64,000 nucleotides of DNA, taken from Pseudochryseolinea flava. GTDB taxonomy: Bacteria; Bacteroidota; Bacteroidia; Cytophagales; Cyclobacteriaceae. The first letter of the stretch is position 1. Every line of letters begins with the position of its first letter. The notes under the pieces are model-generated. The model searched no databases and was not told the origin of the DNA. It saw nothing but the letters and a program-made list of their open reading frames with translations. A program made the position numbers and the translations under genes. Of the stretch, positions 32,032-39,633 are shown one piece after another. The stretch is from assembly GCF_003286915.1 (NCBI RefSeq), contig NZ_QMFY01000008.1:1-64000 (forward strand). Reading direction: 5' to 3'.

Positions 32032-32190
32032 TTAGAGCGTAATCACGTGGTATAGCATGAGGATTATAAGAATGATAGCGAGAATCTTCCAGACCACGCT
32101 CGTTTTTGGAAACAGATATCCGCAGATAGGGCAGGTGGACGCGTTTTCGTCGATTTGCATAGCGCATGATGGACATTCTTTCTTCTTCAT
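32032..32190 (-). CDS. Small zinc-ribbon membrane protein (52 residues)
   Basis: ATG at 32190, stop at 32032-32034. The product begins MKKKECPSCAMQIDENASTC then PICGYLFP, a two-knuckle (C-x2-C ... C-x2-C) zinc ribbon, and continues as one transmembrane helix (VVWKILAIILIILMLYHVI). This zinc-ribbon plus tail-anchor layout is common among small bacterial proteins. A GGAG-rich stretch precedes the start codon (AAGGAGAT on the other strand is not relevant to it). It lies upstream of the DUF892 gene on the same strand. Confidence 0.75.
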   Translation of the reverse strand: MKKKECPSCAMQIDENASTCPICGYLFPKTSVVWKILAIILIILMLYHVITL

Positions 32191-32360
32191 AAGGAGATGT
32201 AAACTTTACACATCGAAGATACGCGATTGAATTATTTTATTGTCAGGGTTGCACGTTTAAAGTCGCCAGATTGCTGTGGTTGGCACCGATATTTTCTTGT
32301 TGTAACACGACCACACGAATGAACGTGGTCAGTTAAATAAAAAAATAAAGTTTAAAAATC

Positions 32361-33062
32361 ATGAAAAAGATTGGTGTAATGTTTTCAATAATGCTGGGTG
32401 CAATAGGTTTTGCAAATGCACAGAAGCCAGCTGTTGTGACAAGTAACGAAAAAGGGTGGCAGCACATTGGACAAGTTTCGGCAAGTTTTAAATCACAGAC
32501 TGAATCCATTGAAGTAATTGGTGCCGATGAATTCACTTCTATCAAAATTAAGGTGTCTGAAGCACCATTGCATATCGATCAATTAAAGGTTGTTTATGAA
32601 TCTGGTGCGATCGAGGAAATCAATGTAAGAAGCCAAATCAATGAAGGCACCGAAACTCGTGTGATCAACTTGAAACATCCCGACAGAGATATCGCGCGTG
32701 TGACATTCACGTATCACACCGTTGCGAATTCTAAGGGTGAGAAAGCTGATGTTCAACTTTATGGGTTAAAAACAAATCAACCTGCGGGCGCCGATACTTA
32801 CCGAGATGAGAAAGAAGAGATGAAAGAGGACGCTCGTGAAGCAAAAGAAGATGCAAAGGAAGCGACGCAATCTGCTGGTGATAAAGTTTCAGAAGGTGTT
32901 AACGATGCTGCAGCTGCTATCGCCGATCAAAAACTTAAGCACAAAGTAGGCCCTGGTGGCGAAACAGTTTACCTTGACGATAATGCTAAGTATTACTACA
33001 TTAACAACCAAGGTAAAAAAGTATTCATTACCAAAGCGCAGTTGCGCGATAAGCCTGAGTAA
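32361..33062 (+). CDS. Secreted protein with beta domain and charged helical linker, unknown
   Basis: 233 residues. The signal peptide MKKIGVMFSIMLGAIGFANA is followed by a compact beta domain (about 25-135: WQHIGQVSASFKSQTESIEV, FTSIKIKVSEAPLHIDQLKV, ARVTFTYHTVA), resembling DUF2541-type domains. Next come an Ala/Lys/Glu/Asp helical stretch (EEMKEDAREAKEDAKEATQS) and a short C-terminal module (VGPGGETVYLDDNAKYYYIN, GKKVFITKAQLRDKPE). The linker resembles stress-induced LEA/CsbD-like helices. It is probably periplasmic. A strong bidirectional terminator follows. Confidence 0.75.
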   Translation: MKKIGVMFSIMLGAIGFANAQKPAVVTSNEKGWQHIGQVSASFKSQTESIEVIGADEFTSIKIKVSEAPLHIDQLKVVYESGAIEEINVRSQINEGTETRVINLKHPDRDIARVTFTYHTVANSKGEKADVQLYGLKTNQPAGADTYRDEKEEMKEDAREAKEDAKEATQSAGDKVSEGVNDAAAAIADQKLKHKVGPGGETVYLDDNAKYYYINNQGKKVFITKAQLRDKPE

Positions 33063-33077
33063 GTTTGGCTTTTAAAA

Positions 33078-33115
33078 AGAAGAGCAGCGTTTCATTTCAA
33101 ACGCTGCTCTTTTTA
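33078..33115. terminator. Bidirectional intrinsic terminator
   Basis: AGAGCAGCGTTT (33081-33092) pairs perfectly with AAACGCTGCTCT (33099-33110). There is an A-run on the left and a T-run on the right, so it serves the convergent genes on both sides. Confidence 0.9.
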
Positions 33116-33131
33116 TTTGTCACACAATTCG

Positions 33132-33893
33132 TTATTGTGTAGTGGTAGACCTGAAATCTAAGTTATGGAATACGGCGACACGTGCCGCATGCGACGACAC
33201 ATAATTGTTACCCGAGGCTTCTTGCTGATAAACGTTTAGGTACCCGAGTTGCACATTTAGATTTTTTGTGAATTGATATCCCATCCCCGCGAATAATCGA
33301 TTTTGATCAAACGTGTTGTAAACTGTGCGATCACCGAAGTTCAAGAACAGTTCATTGCCGAGTGAGATGAAGGGTGTTTTTGCAACAATTTCTTTTCCTT
33401 TCAATGGAATGAAAAATGAGAAATTGTAGCGTATACGAAAATTGTAGTTATAGCCATCTTGTTTTTCGTCAGCGACTACTTTCTCATTGAAACGTTGCTC
33501 GAAGCGAAGCCACTGCAGCGTTGTTAATCCAGAGTATTTTTGTGTCCACCAGATTTGCTGCCACGGCCTGTGTTCGTTGCGATGGGTCTCCATGCCCTTT
33601 GCTGGAAAATGATGGATATAGCCGTAGCCTACATTTACACGAAGGTTGTCTTTGATGAAGTATGTGATAGCAGGACGAAACAGAAATTGGAATGATCGAT
33701 CTGCAAAGTTGTCGGTGAGGCGATGTTGGACATCAAGCCAAAGACCCCATTTATTGCTGAGACGGGTTTGGTTGAAGTAGCCGACCCAAAGCTGTTCGCG
33801 GTGGTGAATATTTTTTTCTGGTGCTTGCGCATTTACCACCATCGGCGTTAATGCAAAAGCGATGATAATAAGCGTTCTAAGTTTGTAAATCAT
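33132..33893 (-). CDS. DUF2490 outer-membrane protein
   Basis: 253 residues. A signal peptide (LRTLIIIAFALTPMVVNAQ) is followed by the DUF2490 opening (EQLWVGYFNQTRLSNKWGLW then LDVQHR) and a series of amphipathic strands, consistent with a beta barrel in the outer membrane (FRPAITYF, RVNVGYGYIHHF, WLRFEQRF, YNFRIRYNFSFFIPL, LFAGMGYQFTKNLNVQLGYL). The role of the family is unknown. A Pho-box-like sequence lies 30-47 nt upstream of its start, shared in sequence with that before susC at 53118. Confidence 0.85.
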   Translation of the reverse strand: MIYKLRTLIIIAFALTPMVVNAQAPEKNIHHREQLWVGYFNQTRLSNKWGLWLDVQHRLTDNFADRSFQFLFRPAITYFIKDNLRVNVGYGYIHHFPAKGMETHRNEHRPWQQIWWTQKYSGLTTLQWLRFEQRFNEKVVADEKQDGYNYNFRIRYNFSFFIPLKGKEIVAKTPFISLGNELFLNFGDRTVYNTFDQNRLFAGMGYQFTKNLNVQLGYLNVYQQEASGNNYVSSHAARVAVFHNLDFRSTTTQ

Positions 33894-33922
33894 TTTTTGA
33901 TGTTATCTATACGTCACGCGAA

Positions 33923-33940
33923 CTTAACAAAACCGTAATA
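33923..33940. promoter_or_regulatory. Pho-box-like direct repeat (7-4-7)
   Basis: CTTAACA-AAAC-CGTAATA has the 7-4-7 direct-repeat layout of PhoB sites. It shares TTAACAAAAC-GTAAT with the site at 53020-53037. It lies between divergent genes (33893 leftward, 33997 rightward) and could control either. The binding is inferred. Confidence 0.4.
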
Positions 33941-33996
33941 GAAAATCATTGCCACCTGCCTGCGGATTCATGACTTTTAATGAAAATGTAATTCTT

Positions 33997-34416
33997 ATGA
34001 ATCGAGTTTTTATCATCGCCTTAATTCTGCTGATTTCACTGTCTTCTTTTACAGGAATTGAACGATCAATGAACACTCATTTGATCGGTTATTGGAAGAC
34101 GCAAACGGTAAAGGACGAGCGATTTAAAAACCTTACATTTCACTTCTCCGACGGTAAGATGGAAATCATCGGTGCTACTGGCGTAATTGCGACGGGCACA
34201 TTACATCAGTTTAAGGAAGAGGTTGCCATTGCTTCGGATCCGTTTATATACGAGCAACAAGAAAAGATGGCTTTGATAATAAATTCAACCGTTTCAGGTG
34301 TGTCGCTTCCAAAAGTTATTAGCGTACGCAGCCTCTCAAAAGATAAAATGCAGGTGTCATTTCTTGACGGGAAATTTAACCGGTACTTGACGCTCAAAAA
34401 GAAAACGACATTGTAA
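33997..34416 (+). CDS. Small secreted protein, lipocalin-like domain possible
   Basis: About 139 residues from ATG 33997 (MNRVFIIALILLISLSSF). Upstream in-frame codons to 33949 include no better start. A signal peptide precedes a single beta-rich domain (HLIGYWKTQTVKDERFKNLT with FHFSDGKMEIIG, ATGTLHQFKEEVAIAS, MQVSFLDGKFNRYLTLKK). The G-x-W start and spacing resemble the lipocalin-like DUFs common in Bacteroidota. It is probably periplasmic. Function is unknown. Confidence 0.65.
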   Translation: MNRVFIIALILLISLSSFTGIERSMNTHLIGYWKTQTVKDERFKNLTFHFSDGKMEIIGATGVIATGTLHQFKEEVAIASDPFIYEQQEKMALIINSTVSGVSLPKVISVRSLSKDKMQVSFLDGKFNRYLTLKKKTTL

Positions 34417-34424
34417 CCGTGTTG

Positions 34425-34832
34425 TTATTGGCCTGACGAAATTCGGCTACTTACCACGTTGTCTCTACTAGCCAGATGTATTTGCACGAGGTCCTCTAGA
34501 ATGAGTGACAGTAGCCAAAAGCGCCACGCTAATCCAATCAATAAAATATCCCATTTAATACCGGGGCTTGTGATGAATACGATTAGCAGAAGCATCGGTA
34601 TTGAAAATATTCCCTTGTAAAGGTTGATGATAAACTTCCGTGAGCCTTTTCTGCGATGTGGTGATCGCTTGACGTGGATGAACAGGGACAGTGCAATGAG
34701 GATAATCGCTATTATAATGTCGGTGTAGGCAATTGATGACGATGCAATATTGGTTAGCGATGCTGCGATGGGGAAGGCTAACGAGATCAAGAATGTAAAA
34801 CAGAATGCAGTCAGTCGCGAAGTCTTCTTCAT
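34425..34832 (-). CDS. Four-helix membrane protein, unknown
   Basis: 135 residues with four hydrophobic segments (LTAFCFTFLISLAFPIAASL; TDIIIAIILIALSLFIHV; IPMLLLIVFITSPG; LLIGLAWRFWLLSLILEDLV) and a positively charged loop HVKRSPHRRKGSRK after the second, which predicts that loop to be cytoplasmic. It ends 8 nt from the convergent upstream gene. No family was recognised. Confidence 0.65.
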   Translation of the reverse strand: MKKTSRLTAFCFTFLISLAFPIAASLTNIASSSIAYTDIIIAIILIALSLFIHVKRSPHRRKGSRKFIINLYKGIFSIPMLLLIVFITSPGIKWDILLIGLAWRFWLLSLILEDLVQIHLASRDNVVSSRISSGQ

Positions 34833-34960
34833 TGAATTATAATTTCATCAATAATAGTCATGCGATGTTTTCAGAGCATGACGTAGCGTAAAACTTAATA
34901 TTATCTTTATCTCCGTTGATACACGATGTGACGTGATTTTCGAACTTTGTGTTAGAATCG

Positions 34961-35242
34961 ATGCATATGGATGAGAAGCAATTGGTCACAAAAGATATTT
35001 CCGATAGAATTGAAACGGCCTTTGGTCAGGCTTATGCAGATCTTGAAATTGGTGAACCGCCGAAGAAAATTCGTAAGAGCATCTCTAATGCGGTAAAGAA
35101 AATCGTGCGCGAGATAAAGTCACATCTTAAGGATGAGATTAAGCGGAATGCGAAACTTCAGCTAAAAGAATTGAAGAAGTTGCGCAAAAAGAAAAAGAAG
35201 AGAGCGCAGTTTAAGACGTTGATCAAAAAGAATTCGAAGTAG
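34961..35242 (+). CDS. Small, highly basic helical protein
   Basis: About 93 residues from ATG 34961 (MHMDEK; a second ATG follows at 34967, and GTG 34949 is in frame). The N-terminal half is a mixed helix (TKDISDRIETAFGQAYADLE). The C-terminal half is extremely Lys/Arg rich (KIRKSISNAVKKIVREIKSH ... LKKLRKKKKKRAQFKTLIKK) and likely a single long basic helix that could bind nucleic acid. There are no transmembrane or signal features. Function unknown; a histone H1-like or ribosome-associated role is a guess. Confidence 0.6.
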   Translation: MHMDEKQLVTKDISDRIETAFGQAYADLEIGEPPKKIRKSISNAVKKIVREIKSHLKDEIKRNAKLQLKELKKLRKKKKKRAQFKTLIKKNSK

Positions 35243-35358
35243 CGTTTACTGTCGATGCATGCGAAATGTTTCAAATGAGGAAACAATTTTACGTTGAAGT
35301 TGACAAAGAGTGAATGTTAAGTTTTTGTTACGTGATATCATATTCAAGTAACAATCTT

Positions 35359-35366
35359 TAGTTTTG
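35359..35366 (+). promoter_or_regulatory. Candidate -7 element before the small protein gene at 35408
   Basis: TAGTTTTG matches TAnnTTTG and lies 42 nt before the start codon. No -33 TTTG at proper spacing was found. Confidence 0.3.
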
Positions 35367-35407
35367 GATGCACCACATAGCGATAATCAGTCGCTAGTAT
35401 TTTGTTC

Positions 35408-35662
35408 ATGACTAGACCTATCCACGATCAGAAGATATTATTTGCAGCAGCACTTCGTCCTTTTTTGGAAATGATTGAGCACAAAAAGCGACGCATGGAT
35501 CTTACAGATTGGAAGGTTTATGTTAACCGCTTGATCGATGCTATTATCAATAATCCGGAACAATATCTTGGTCAAAATCTTCCTTCGCGCGAAACAACAA
35601 CGACAATCGTCTTAGAGATTTTTTCAGAAGTCTGTCACGATGTGTTTCATGAGCTCACATAA
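35408..35662 (+). CDS. Small cytoplasmic protein, unknown
   Basis: About 84 residues from ATG 35408 (TTG 35402 is in frame). It is mostly helical by composition (HDQKILFAAALRPFLEMIEH, TDWKVYVNRLIDAIINNPEQ, TTIVLEIFSEVCHDVFHELT), with neither signal nor membrane segment. It is followed 76 nt later by the receiver-domain gene and could be its partner. No family was recognised. Confidence 0.55.
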   Translation: MTRPIHDQKILFAAALRPFLEMIEHKKRRMDLTDWKVYVNRLIDAIINNPEQYLGQNLPSRETTTTIVLEIFSEVCHDVFHELT

Positions 35663-35738
35663 CGTACATCGATACTTCATACATCCTTAATCGACGCGCA
35701 TTCTCCAGTGTGTAGTTTCGCACTGACATTTTTAGTTC

Positions 35739-36098
35739 ATGAGAATTTTAGTAGTTGAAGATCAACAGGTCGATAGACTGATTATCAAAAAACAATTGTC
35801 ACCCGCGTTCGACGTGACAACGTTGTCATCGGCAATTGAAGCAAAAGTATTTGCGCGCAACAATACGTTCGATGTAGCACTGCTAAATGTCTTTTTGCAA
35901 GAGGACATGGATGGCTTGGAATTGTTAAAAGATCTTGAGGTAATCTCAGCGCAGTCGTTTCTTGCCTTGGCGATTTCTGCGCATGTTGATGACTCACGAT
36001 GCCAGCGGTTACTAAACTCCGGTTTCAAGGCGTTACTTCCTAAGCCTTTCGAGCGTGAGGAGTTCGAGCGACTCGTCGCAGTGTTTCTTGCAGCCTAG
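35739..36098 (+). CDS. Stand-alone receiver domain with Asn at the phospho-acceptor position
   Basis: 119 residues. The acidic pocket (VVEDQQVD), Ser of the LAISAH segment and Lys in LLPKPFE are all in place, so the fold is a receiver. The phosphorylation site reads FDVALLNVFLQEDMDGLELL, where the expected Asp after A-L-L is Asn. Asn cannot be phosphorylated, although Asn could arise from, or mimic, one state. It is the second receiver in this window to lack the Asp, 5 kb from the first. The last codons and stop lie at the edge of a word repeat. Confidence 0.85.
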   Translation: MRILVVEDQQVDRLIIKKQLSPAFDVTTLSSAIEAKVFARNNTFDVALLNVFLQEDMDGLELLKDLEVISAQSFLALAISAHVDDSRCQRLLNSGFKALLPKPFEREEFERLVAVFLAA

Positions 36099-36100
36099 AC

Positions 36101-36241
36101 GTTGCGGCTTGCAACCTGTAGCTTATAACTTTTAGCCTAGAGTTTGTAGCTTGTAACCTCAACGTTGCGGCTTGTAACCTGAAGCTTGTAACTTGCAGCT
36201 TGTCGCTTGCAGCTTGCAACTTGTGGCTTATAACTCGTAGC
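36101..36241. repeat. Degenerate CTTGCAGCTTGTAAC word repeat, about 140 bp
   Basis: About a dozen variants of GTAGCTTGTAACTTG- and GCAGCTTGCAAC-type words without constant spacing. It starts directly at the receiver gene's stop codon, whose final codons (CTTGCAGCCTAG) already resemble the word. It is not a CRISPR: there are no constant repeats or spacers. The remaining 36242-36366 shows nothing else beyond a small CTAAC-CATA-GTTAG palindrome at 36347-36360. Confidence 0.65.
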
Positions 36242-36366
36242 CGCCTCCGCCATCCAAGTGGTGAAATCCACGTAAGATGTTGATTGATAATCGTAAAGCC
36301 TCGATACACGGTGCACACGAACGGAAATGGTAAAACATTCTTCTTACTAACCATAGTTAGCTAAAA

Positions 36367-36374
36367 TACATTTG
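36367..36374 (+). promoter_or_regulatory. -7 element of the sugar transporter promoter
   Basis: TACATTTG matches TAnnTTTG exactly. It lies 121 nt before the start codon and just downstream of the palindrome CTAAC-CATA-GTTAG (36347-36360), a possible operator. Confidence 0.4.
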
Positions 36375-36494
36375 GACACTTTTTATTATTACGTTTTCAT
36401 TTCGCGCTTGCGGAAATGGAGTTGTAAAGTATTTCTAGAAATCGCAAATTGCCCGGCTAAACCAATTAACCAATCCAAATTTTAACCCAAATAC

Positions 36495-37901
36495 ATGGCA
36501 TCAATAGTTAATCAGAACGTTCTCACGTCTACGGAGGGCGTGGAAGCCGGCAAAAGCAGCAAGTTCCTCGTGCCGCTTATTATCCTTACTACATTGTTTT
36601 TTATGTGGGGATTCATCACCTGTATGAATGACCTCCTCATCCCATTCTTGAAAAAAATCTTCGACTTGTCAACGGCAGAATCAAGTCTTGTGCAATCTGC
36701 ATTCTTCGGAGCATACTTTGTCGTGTCGTTACTTTACTTTTTATATTCAATCAATGTTGGTGATCCGCTCGCTAAGATTGGTTATAAGAATGGTATCATT
36801 ATCGGATTGTGTACCGCTGCGGTAGGTTGCTTTTTGTTCTACCCTGCAGCTGAAATTAAAGTGTTCGGTTTATTCCTCGTAGCATTGTTCGTGCTTGCCG
36901 CCGGAATTACTATTCTGCAAATGGCAGCTAACCCATACGTTGCGTTGCTCGGCCCTCCTTCAACAGCATCAAGCCGATTGAATATGACGCAAGCGTTTAA
37001 CTCACTCGGTACCACAATCGCCCCAGTGATCGGAACGAAATTGATCTTCGAAGCAGTAGGCGGTAAAGAATTTATGACAGCCGACGCGGTAAAAACACCA
37101 TACATTTTTCTTGGCGCTACATTGCTGGCCATCGCCGTCATGATCAGCTTTTCGAAACTCCCGAAGTTTACAGGTGATAAAATTGAAAAAGGTGTTGGTG
37201 TATTGAAGTTCTCTCACCTCACACTCGGTGTTATCGGAATCTTCATGTACGTAGGTGGCGAGGTGGCCATCGGATCATTCTTGTTCCAATACTTCGAAGA
37301 GTTGATGGGCTTTACTGAACTCCTTGCAGGTACATACATTGCTTACTATTGGGGAGGTGCCATGGTTGGTCGTTTTATCGGCGCTATCTCGTTGACGGGC
37401 CTCGCAAGTACACAAAAATATTCACTCATGGGGTTGATCACAGTGATCGCTGTAACCGCAGTATATTGGATCACCGGTGAACTCCAAACCTCATTGATCG
37501 TGCTCGGAATGATCGTGGGTAATATCATAGCGTTCCTTATCGGTCGCTCTATTCCTGCAAAATCATTGGCCGTGTTTTCAATCGCCGTCGTAGCGTTGTT
37601 ACTTGTTACCGTTTTCTCAACCGGCGAAGTTGCACTTTGGTCTGTGCTTGCTATCGGACTTTTCAACTCGATCATGTTCCCAACAATCTTTACACTAGCC
37701 ATTGCTGACCTCGGAAAATATACCAGTCAAGGATCGTCGTTGCTGGTAATGGCCATCGTTGGTGGTGCAATAATTCCTCCTGTAATGGGTCTTATTATTG
37801 ACGCGATCGGTGCACAAACAGCATTCTTGTTCCCGGCGCTTTGCTACTTGTATATTTTCTACTACGGTGTGAGTGGACACAAAGTGAAAATGAAAGCGTA
37901 G
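36495..37901 (+). CDS. FucP-type MFS sugar:proton symporter
   Basis: 468 residues with 12 transmembrane helices. The FucP/GluP subgroup pattern is clear: FLVPLIILTTLFFMWGFITC with MNDLLIPFLK, SLVQSAFFGAYFVVSLLYFL, LQMAANPYVALLGPPSTASS with RLNMTQAFNSLGTTIAP, and YVGGEVAIGSFLFQYFEELM. Proteins of this group import L-fucose, glucose or galactose across the inner membrane. The conserved N in the TM1 region (CMND) and Q/N-rich TM4/5 are present. No dedicated sugar catabolic gene is next to it, so the sugar cannot be fixed. A terminator follows. Confidence 0.95.
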   Translation: MASIVNQNVLTSTEGVEAGKSSKFLVPLIILTTLFFMWGFITCMNDLLIPFLKKIFDLSTAESSLVQSAFFGAYFVVSLLYFLYSINVGDPLAKIGYKNGIIIGLCTAAVGCFLFYPAAEIKVFGLFLVALFVLAAGITILQMAANPYVALLGPPSTASSRLNMTQAFNSLGTTIAPVIGTKLIFEAVGGKEFMTADAVKTPYIFLGATLLAIAVMISFSKLPKFTGDKIEKGVGVLKFSHLTLGVIGIFMYVGGEVAIGSFLFQYFEELMGFTELLAGTYIAYYWGGAMVGRFIGAISLTGLASTQKYSLMGLITVIAVTAVYWITGELQTSLIVLGMIVGNIIAFLIGRSIPAKSLAVFSIAVVALLLVTVFSTGEVALWSVLAIGLFNSIMFPTIFTLAIADLGKYTSQGSSLLVMAIVGGAIIPPVMGLIIDAIGAQTAFLFPALCYLYIFYYGVSGHKVKMKA

Positions 37902-37921
37902 GGTCAACACCATTTCAAATG

Positions 37922-37949
37922 AAAGGTGGCAGCGATGTCGCCTTTTTTT
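37922..37949 (+). terminator. Intrinsic terminator after the sugar transporter
   Basis: AAAGGTGGC pairs imperfectly with GTCGCCTTT, followed by a T-run. Confidence 0.65.
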
Positions 37950-37981
37950 ATTTATTTCAACGTTTAGAACATCGATCACCT

Positions 37982-38332
37982 ATGGCCAAACAAAAGCATA
38001 AACAATTCCGTCTCAGACTATGGGTAGATGTGAATGACGAAAAGTTATTTGGACCAGGACGAGCCGAACTCCTGCAACTCATCGATGAAACAGGATCGAT
38101 CGCGAAAGCAGCAAAATCGATGGGGATGTCGTACAAAAAAGCTTGGGCTATGGTCGACGAAATGAATGCCAAAGCAAAAGCTCCTTATGTCGTTCCGCAA
38201 AAAGGGGGAACACAGGGCGGCGGTACAGAACTTACTGCCGAAGGGAAAGCCGTTGTGAAAGCGTATCAGAAAATTCTCAGCAAACTAAACGCTACGTTGG
38301 AAAAAGAAGCATCCTTCTTAGACCTTGTTTAG
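37982..38332 (+). CDS. ModE N-terminal-type winged-helix regulator
   Basis: 116 residues from ATG 37982; a longer frame to 37841 runs back through the sugar transporter gene and is rejected. The whole protein is the winged helix of ModE: FRLRLWVDVNDEKLFGPGRA, then LLQLIDETGSIAKAAKSMGM with SYKKAWAMVDEMN. Full ModE also has C-terminal molybdate-binding (TOBE/Mop) domains, which are absent here, so it would need another way to sense molybdate. It ends overlapping the convergent Moco-domain gene by 4 nt. Confidence 0.88.
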   Translation: MAKQKHKQFRLRLWVDVNDEKLFGPGRAELLQLIDETGSIAKAAKSMGMSYKKAWAMVDEMNAKAKAPYVVPQKGGTQGGGTELTAEGKAVVKAYQKILSKLNATLEKEASFLDLV

Positions 38333-38823
38333 GGCTGCGCGAATAAAACGCGAATCGTTGTAACTTCTCGAATCCATCGCGCCGGTTTCTTGTCTTGTGG
38401 TGCAATAATCCGAAATGGTCCTTCTCCTTTGGGAAGCGAATGATCATCAACCTGCGTTGCTACGAGCACTTCATGTGCAGAAAATGAAGGATCGATTTCC
38501 GCAAGCGAATACACCACTTCGTAACCGTCTGCGGCCTTAATGGCTACATACTTCGTGAGATTCTCTCCGCGAAGTTGATTGCCCAATGTTACGTCTACAC
38601 TGTCGAGAAGCGTGGCCAGTAATACACCTTTAAATTTCCGCATACGACCATCGCGATCCTTCACCACAACTTCGTGCTGTGGAAAAAGATTTAATTGTGT
38701 TAGGGTTACTTTTTGTGCTTGCAATACTTCACCTTCTATCGAGAGGACCGATTCAGATGATTGTGCTAATACGACTGACCTGAAAAAGAGTAGTATGAAG
38801 ATAGTCGCCTGTATTTTTATCAT
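38329..38823 (-). CDS. Exported molybdopterin-dependent oxidoreductase-like domain protein
   Basis: 164 residues. The signal peptide ATIFILLFFRSVVLAQ is followed by a reduced version of the sulfite-oxidase Moco fold. The core strands are LSIEGEVLQAQKVTLTQLNL, MRKFKGVLLATLLDSVDV, YVAIKAADGYEVVYSLAEID and KGEGPFRIIAPQDKKPARWI with the ending R-E-V-T-x-I. The Moco-coordinating cysteine of full enzymes is not seen, so it might bind the cofactor differently or serve as a substrate-binding relative. It converges with, and overlaps, the ModE-type gene, a pairing repeated in many Bacteroidota. Confidence 0.75.
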   Translation of the reverse strand: MIKIQATIFILLFFRSVVLAQSSESVLSIEGEVLQAQKVTLTQLNLFPQHEVVVKDRDGRMRKFKGVLLATLLDSVDVTLGNQLRGENLTKYVAIKAADGYEVVYSLAEIDPSFSAHEVLVATQVDDHSLPKGEGPFRIIAPQDKKPARWIREVTTIRVLFAQP

Positions 38824-39022
38824 TTGTTATCGATATGTACGCTTGTATATATCGCAAAAATATGCAGCCGCCAGCAATACTGCATTACGTAGATTTAAAA
38901 AAAAGGTCACTTATGTCCGGTCATTCAGCGCATTGGGCATGATGTTCGTGTAACCGGTATCGTATCACGGCATTTATTTTTTTATCCGCTATCTTTAATG
39001 GAACAACCAAACAATCACGATC

Positions 39023-39520
39023 ATGGCAACAGTACAAAAAATAACACCGAACCTGTGGTTCGATCATGAAGGCGAAGATGCAGCAAAGTTTTACGTATCG
39101 ATTTTTAAGAATGCTAAGTTGGGAAGAGTGACGCGTTATACTGAGGAAGGATTCGAGGTTCACAAACGTCCTGCAGGTTCTGTGATGACCGTCGAATTCG
39201 AAATCGAAGGCCAAGCGTTTCTCGCATTGAATGGTGGCCCCTTTGTCAAATTCAATGAATCGATTTCGTTTATGATTAATTGCAACACGCAACAGGAAGT
39301 TGATTATTACTGGGAGCGATTAGGCGAAGGGGGAGATCCAAAAGCGCAGCAATGTGGATGGCTGAAGGATAAATTCGGTGTGTCATGGCAAGTCGTACCC
39401 GTGAAATTAAATGAGATGATCGCTGACACTGACGTGAACAAGGCCAATAAGGCCATGCGCGCCATGCTGCAGATGAAGAAGATAGACTTACATGCACTTG
39501 AGAAAGCCGTGAATAGTTAA
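39023..39520 (+). CDS. VOC family protein (PhnB/3-demethylubiquinone-type)
   Basis: 165 residues, no signal. One glyoxalase-like fold: ITPNLWFDHEGEDAAKFYVS, MTVEFEIEGQAFLALNGGPF with KFNESISFMINC, YYWERLGEGGDP and GWLKDKFGVSWQVVPVKL. This is the PhnB subgroup of vicinal oxygen chelate proteins, often annotated as 3-demethylubiquinone-9 methyltransferase-like. Members are soluble and of uncertain activity. A TATCTTTA near 38990 is a near match to a -7 box. It stands alone. Confidence 0.9.
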   Translation: MATVQKITPNLWFDHEGEDAAKFYVSIFKNAKLGRVTRYTEEGFEVHKRPAGSVMTVEFEIEGQAFLALNGGPFVKFNESISFMINCNTQQEVDYYWERLGEGGDPKAQQCGWLKDKFGVSWQVVPVKLNEMIADTDVNKANKAMRAMLQMKKIDLHALEKAVNS

Positions 39521-39633
39521 GCCCTTTAGTGTAAGATCTTCACCATCGATATCGGAGTTTGTTCGAAAAGTATTGTTTCGACTTTCTCCGTTACACTTAA
39601 TAGGTTAATTTCCAGTTCTATTAAATAAACATT

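Noticed and set aside
36101-36241. Repeated CTTGCAGCTTGTAAC words as a CRISPR array
   Set aside because: Words are short, variable and unevenly spaced, there are no unique spacers of constant length and no cas genes in the window.
36347-36365. CTAAC-CATA-GTTAG and TTAGCTAA palindromes as a definite operator for the sugar transporter
   Set aside because: Short AT-rich palindromes of this size arise by chance; mentioned only with the -7 element.
37841-37981. N-terminal extension of the ModE-like protein
   Set aside because: The extension overlaps the end of the sugar transporter and its terminator; ModE homology begins exactly at ATG 37982.
39553-39590. Hairpin (CGGAG ... TCGAAA ... TTTCGA ... 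CTCCG) upstream of GH43 as a riboswitch
   Set aside because: Only an imperfect inverted repeat with no conserved aptamer features; could be an operator, but not enough to list.
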